From contig JAVJNS010000030.1 of assembly GCA_040217155.1 (NCBI GenBank), positions 1-64,000 of the forward strand: DNA of 64,000 bases. Reading direction: 5' to 3'. Positions 60,639 through 64,000 of the stretch are shown here, piece after piece. Origin of the DNA: Pelagibius sp040217155 (GTDB taxonomy: Bacteria; Pseudomonadota; Alphaproteobacteria; Kiloniellales; Kiloniellaceae). Both the position numbers and the translations under genes were made by a program. The notes under the pieces are model-generated. The model made no database searches. It was not told the DNA's origin and saw only the letters and a program-made list of their open reading frames with translations. Positions within the stretch are counted from its first letter, which is position 1. Each line of letters begins with the position of its first letter.

Positions 60639-61106
60639 ATGTTGAAGCCAAGCGCCAGCGATAAGACCATCTTGCGGCTGTTGCAGTCGAACGCCCGCGA
60701 ACGACTGGAGACCATCGCCGCCGAGTCAGGCTTGTCGGTGGCTACGGTGCAGCGGCGCATCAAAGCCTTGAAGGCGGAGGGCGTGATCGTCGGAGAAGAG
60801 GCGCTGATCTCGCCGCCGGCCGTCGGCTACACCATGACCTTTCTGATCCTGGTGGAGCTGGAACGCGAGCGGATCGATCAGGTGGATGCCTTCCGCAGGC
60901 GGGCACGCGCCGAGCCGCAGGTGCAACAGTGCTACTACATCACCGGCGAGGCGGACTTCGCGCTGATCGCCTTGGCCAAGGACATGGACGATTTCCAGCT
61001 TTTGACCCACCGCCTGTTTTTCGACGATGCGAACGTCAAGCGGTTCCGGACCTCCGTCGTCATGGACCGTGCCAAAGTGGGCCTCACGGTGCCGCTCGGC
61101 GACTAG
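60639..61106 (+). CDS. Lrp/AsnC-family transcriptional regulator
   Basis: A 155-residue feast/famine regulator. The N-terminal HTH is DKTILRLLQSNARERLETIAAESGLSVATVQRRIKALKAEGVI (about 8-50) and the C-terminal RAM effector domain is GYTMTFLILVELERERIDQVDAFRRRARAEPQVQQCYYITGEADFALIALAKDMDDFQLLTHRLFFDDANVKRFRTSVVM. Ligands are usually amino acids. Before the transposon insertion it would have stood close to the amino-acid ABC ATPase gene and the M20/PLP-lyase locus, so it may regulate those. Convergent with the ribokinase gene. Confidence 0.93.
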   Translation: MLKPSASDKTILRLLQSNARERLETIAAESGLSVATVQRRIKALKAEGVIVGEEALISPPAVGYTMTFLILVELERERIDQVDAFRRRARAEPQVQQCYYITGEADFALIALAKDMDDFQLLTHRLFFDDANVKRFRTSVVMDRAKVGLTVPLGD

Positions 61107-61153
61107 CAACCGGGCGCGAGGTCGACCCGGCGCTCTCCAAACAGGAAATTGTA

Positions 61154-62089
61154 TTAGCGCGCCAGAAGCGCTTCCACTTCGCTCAGGCTCGGCATCGACG
61201 GCGCCGTGCCCGGCCGGGTCACAGAGATGCCGGCAACGGCGTTGGCGAAGCGCACGGCATCGAGCGGCGCGAGGCCGCGCGACAGGGCGACCGCCAGCCC
61301 GCCGTTGAAGGCGTCGCCGGCGCCGGTGGTTTCGACGACCGGGCCGGCATCGACGGCGGGCAGGAGTTCAGAGGCCGAACTGTCGTGGAACAGCGCGCCT
61401 CTTTCGCCAAGGGTGATGACGGCGGCCCCCACGCCCCTGGCCAGCAGGGCTTCGGCGGCACGCCGCGCGTCGTCCGGGGTCTCGACCGCGATGCCGGTCA
61501 GGCCCTCCGCTTCGGTCTCGTTCGGCGTCACGTAGTCGCAGAGACCGTAGATCGCCTCGGGAAGCTCGGCGGCGGGTGCCGGATTCAGGATCGTCGTCAC
61601 CCCGGCCGCGCGGGCGATTTCCAGGGCGCGTTGGGCGGCGGCCAGCGGCTGTTCCAGTTGCGTGATGAAGACGCCGGCCCGGCCGATGAGGTCAGCCTGG
61701 CTCTCGATATCCTCAGTCGTGATCAGGGTCGCGGCGCCGGGACAGACAATGATGGCGTTGTTGCCGGTCGCCTCCTCGATGAAAATATAAGCCGCGCCGG
61801 TATAGCTCTCCGGCGTTTCGATCACCGCCGGAGTCACGCCGGCATCCTGCCAGGTGTTTCTCGCCATGTCGGCGAAGGGGTCGCGCCCGAGGCGGGTGAT
61901 GATGCTGACGTCGGCGCCGAGCCGCCCGGCGGCGACCGACTGGTTGGACCCCTTGCCACCCGGGCCGAGCACGAACTGCCGGCCGAGGATGGTCTCGCCA
62001 AGCCGCGGCTGCCGCTCGGCGCGGTAGGCGGTGTCGGCGACGAAGACACCGAGGATGACGATCGGCTTGCCGTGGGTCATCGCGGTCAA
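61154..62089 (-). CDS. rbsK: Ribokinase-family sugar kinase
   Basis: A 311-residue PfkB-family kinase. Motif 1 is GPGGKGSNQSVAAGRLGADVSIITRLGRDPFADMA and the C-terminal signature TTGAGDAFNGGLAVALSRG contains the catalytic Asp. Sequence order and length are typical of ribokinase, which makes ribose-5-phosphate. It overlaps the RbsD/FucU gene by 4 bp and is the last gene of a three-gene sugar unit. A related pentose or deoxyribose is possible. A nearby second ATG (MTHGK) is an alternative start. Confidence 0.88.
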   Translation of the reverse strand: MTAMTHGKPIVILGVFVADTAYRAERQPRLGETILGRQFVLGPGGKGSNQSVAAGRLGADVSIITRLGRDPFADMARNTWQDAGVTPAVIETPESYTGAAYIFIEEATGNNAIIVCPGAATLITTEDIESQADLIGRAGVFITQLEQPLAAAQRALEIARAAGVTTILNPAPAAELPEAIYGLCDYVTPNETEAEGLTGIAVETPDDARRAAEALLARGVGAAVITLGERGALFHDSSASELLPAVDAGPVVETTGAGDAFNGGLAVALSRGLAPLDAVRFANAVAGISVTRPGTAPSMPSLSEVEALLAR

Positions 62090-62541
62090 TCCTGGCCCGG
62101 CGGGATGACGCCCTTGCGCAGGGCGAAGCAGCCGAAGAAGCGGCGCTCGCCGGTCTGGATGACGCAGTAGGCCTGCTTGGAGCGTTCGTAGAAGGCATAG
62201 CGCTCGATCGGCATCATCGGCCAGGATCGGCCCTCCGCCGCGTCGATGGCCTTCTGCACTTCCTGCTGCACCGGCGGGACCTCGTCAGGTGCGCCGACGA
62301 CCTCCATGCGCGCGGCGGCATCGTCCACGAAGGTGTCCAGCGGCATGACCGAAAGCACCGCGGCAACGGCCTCCGCCGCACTAACGTTGTCGATGCGCAG
62401 GAGTTCGCCGAGCTCCGTCTGCCGCGCCACCGAGTCGGCGGGAAAGTTGGTGTCGGTGACGATCAGGTCGTCGCCGTGCCCCATCGCCCTCAACGCGAAG
62501 AGAACCTCCGCATTCAACAGCGGACTGATGCCTTTCAACAT
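62086..62541 (-). CDS. RbsD/FucU-family sugar mutarotase
   Basis: A 151-residue mutarotase, interconverting anomers of a pyranose/furanose sugar before phosphorylation. The N-terminus MLKGISPLLNAEVLFALRAMGHGDDLIVTDTNFPADS carries the family's catalytic His/Asp region, and the C-terminal RYAFYERSKQAYCVIQTGERRFFGCFALRKGVI is typical of FucU (fucose mutarotase) more than RbsD. With a ribokinase next to it, ribose or fucose-type sugars both remain possible. It overlaps rbsK (ATGA-type) and follows the ATPase gene by 41 bp. Confidence 0.88.
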   Translation of the reverse strand: MLKGISPLLNAEVLFALRAMGHGDDLIVTDTNFPADSVARQTELGELLRIDNVSAAEAVAAVLSVMPLDTFVDDAAARMEVVGAPDEVPPVQQEVQKAIDAAEGRSWPMMPIERYAFYERSKQAYCVIQTGERRFFGCFALRKGVIPPGQD

Positions 62542-62582
62542 TTCCTTCTCCCCAGAAACGCGGGTTCTCTGTGGCGCTGCGG

Positions 62583-63641
62583 TCAGACCCGCTGGCCGGA
62601 TTCGGCATGGAACAAATGCGCCTGATCGGCGCGCGGGCGCAGGTGAATGGTATCGCCCGGCTTGATGTCGTGGCGTTCGCGGAACAGCGCGACGATCTCG
62701 CTTTCGCCGAAGCGCAGGAAGACCATGGTTTCGGAGCCGGTGGGTTCGACGACGGAAACCCGCGCCGGAAAGCCGTCGGGCGCGAGTTCCAGGTGCTCGG
62801 GCCGAACGCCGAACAACAGCGGCTGGCCGGCCACGATGTCGTGCGCACCATCGATCGTCAGGCGCGCGCCGTTCACTTCGACCGCGGTGCCGCCGCCCTC
62901 GGCCGCGACGCCCTTGAGCAGGTTCATGGACGGCGAGCCGATGAAGCCGGCGACGAAGACATTGGCCGGGCGGTCGAATAGCTCCAAGGGCGCCCCGACC
63001 TGTTCGACCCGCCCGTCCTGCATGACGACGATTTTGTCGGCCATGGTCATGGCTTCGACCTGGTCGTGGGTGACATAGACGGTTGTCGTCTTCAGACGCT
63101 GGTGGAGTTCCTTGATTTCGGTGCGCATCTGGACCCGCAGCTTGGCGTCCAGGTTGGACAGCGGCTCGTCGAAGAGAAAGACTTGCGGATTGCGCACGAT
63201 CGCGCGCCCCATGGCGACACGTTGACGCTGGCCGCCGGAGAGCTGGCGCGGATAACGATCCAGATAGGGGGTGAGTCCGAGAATCTCCGCCGCCTGGCTC
63301 ACGCGCTCGGCCACCGCCGCCGCTTCCATTTTGCGCAGCCGCAGGGCGAACGCCATGTTGCTGCGCACCTTCATGTGGGGATAGAGCGCGTAATTCTGGA
63401 ACACCATGGCGATGTCGCGCTGCGACGGGGGCAGGTTGTTGACGATCCGGTCGCCGATCCGGATGACCCCGGCGCTGATGCCTTCGAGGCCGGCGATCAT
63501 GCGCAGCAGCGTGGACTTGCCGCAGCCCGAGGGCCCGACGAGGACCACGAACTCTCCGTCCGCGATTTCGACGTCGACTCCGTGAATGACCTCCACCGGT
63601 CCGAAAGACTTGCGGATGTTCCGAACTTGAACCTGCGCCAT
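62583..63641 (-). CDS. ugpC: UgpC/MalK-type sugar ABC transporter ATPase
   Basis: A 352-residue ATPase of the CUT1 class. Walker A is GPSGCGKSTLLRM, the signature is LSGGQRQRVAMGRA, Walker B is VFLFDEPLSNLDAKLR, and a C-terminal OBD regulatory domain ends FHAESGQRV. CUT1 ATPases pair with two permeases and a periplasmic binding protein. Those are not in the window, but a Tat-exported protein starts divergently at 63933 and may be the binding protein. The symbol reflects family; the true substrate is unknown. Confidence 0.9.
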   Translation of the reverse strand: MAQVQVRNIRKSFGPVEVIHGVDVEIADGEFVVLVGPSGCGKSTLLRMIAGLEGISAGVIRIGDRIVNNLPPSQRDIAMVFQNYALYPHMKVRSNMAFALRLRKMEAAAVAERVSQAAEILGLTPYLDRYPRQLSGGQRQRVAMGRAIVRNPQVFLFDEPLSNLDAKLRVQMRTEIKELHQRLKTTTVYVTHDQVEAMTMADKIVVMQDGRVEQVGAPLELFDRPANVFVAGFIGSPSMNLLKGVAAEGGGTAVEVNGARLTIDGAHDIVAGQPLLFGVRPEHLELAPDGFPARVSVVEPTGSETMVFLRFGESEIVALFRERHDIKPGDTIHLRPRADQAHLFHAESGQRV

Positions 63642-63932
63642 CTATGCTCCCAAGTCCCCTCTTGGCGGGCCGGTTTTCCTGCCGGTCAAAGAACAGACGA
63701 GCGGGCAGGCGATGTCAATTGCAAAGGGCCCCTGGTCGTTTCGATTAGACTCCGAGGGCCTGCCGGACGGCGCACGCCGTCCAGTTGACAGCAACCATAC
63801 TTGCCTCATACTCAGCCGTGATGGTCGAACGCGACAGCGGATGCAACCTGCGGCGCGCGGCAAGTCGGTGCCGGCACAATCGGCAAGTGGCCTAAAAGAG
63901 CCAGTGGATTTTTTAAGGGAGGACCAATTCAT

Positions 63933-64000
63933 GAAATTGCACGCTTATGAGCGGTTTATGGCCATGCAGGCGAGTCGCCGCAAGCTCCTCAAGGGCGCGG
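63933..64000 (+). CDS. Start of a Tat-exported protein (truncated at window edge)
   Basis: Only 22 residues are in the window: MKLHAYERFMAMQASRRKLL followed by KGA. ATG 63933 follows GGGAGGACC. The S-R-R-K-L-L-K segment is a twin-arginine export signal. Divergent from the UgpC/MalK-type ATPase with a 291-bp gap; a sugar ABC binding protein is the most likely identity, by context only. Confidence 0.6.

Noticed and set aside
1..64000. CRISPR array or cas genes
   Set aside because: No regularly spaced repeat with unique spacers and no Cas motifs seen; the tandem repeats present have no spacers.
1..64000. rRNA operon
   Set aside because: No rRNA-like sequence recognised; the only RNA gene found is tRNA-Gln at 5155-5228.

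Overview
The window is 64 kb of GC-rich bacterial chromosome. Gene content points to an alphaproteobacterium, most likely of the Rhodospirillales/Kiloniellales type: a DUF2794 protein, an frc-type fructose ABC operon, a YfgM-like/bamB/der run, a Ppx-GppA/rlmE/guaB/rsmB/guaA run, a host-attachment (PF10116-type) protein and a cyclase-TolB-TPR protein. The taxonomic call is an inference from gene families, not from a marker-gene search.

Layout. 0.3-1.8 kb: hutH. 1.9-5.0 kb: a GYD-domain gene, then a compact arsenic operon (ArsR, ACR3 pump, and an ArsC fused to a VOC domain) ending next to a tRNA-Gln gene. 5.4-15 kb: housekeeping genes for polyphosphate/(p)ppGpp hydrolysis, rRNA methylation (rlmE, rsmB) and GMP synthesis (guaB, guaA), then a cyclase-TolB-TPR signalling protein. 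15-27 kb: mostly single genes, including msrA, RidA, DUF488, a BON lipoprotein, a second ArsR-like regulator with an operator over its start codon, a MerA-like flavoprotein, a YeiH transporter, a thioesterase, a diheme cytochrome c, a large unrecognised protein, PilZ and DUF2794. 26.9-33.2 kb: a thioredoxin-fold protein, YfgM-like, bamB, der, an alpha/beta hydrolase and an ATP-grasp enzyme.

33.4-52.6 kb is the metabolic core. An eight-gene minus-strand glycogen cluster (glgC-glgA-glgX-malQ-pgm-ROK regulator-glgP-glgB) is divergent from a plus-strand fructose uptake operon (frcB-frcC-frcA-fructokinase). Imported fructose is phosphorylated, and the cluster next door supplies glucose-1-phosphate conversion plus glycogen synthesis and breakdown. 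A 23-bp dyad with 11-nt spacing and an identical right half (GTGATTTATTT) lies upstream of the ROK gene and again in the glgC/frcB divergent region. It is a candidate shared ROK operator.

52.7-64 kb: a molybdopterin oxidoreductase, a diaminopropionate ammonia-lyase-like enzyme and an M20 amidohydrolase; then a decayed IS1595-like transposon of about 2.5 kb with 24-bp terminal inverted repeats, a doubly broken transposase and three intact passenger ORFs. It sits against the remains of an amino-acid ABC ATPase gene. An Lrp/AsnC regulator and a sugar module (ribokinase, FucU/RbsD, UgpC/MalK-type ATPase) follow, with a Tat-exported protein starting divergently at the right edge. A dispersed repeat of about 55-75 bp occurs three times (1.9, 13.1 and 57.5 kb), each time just after a plus-strand gene.
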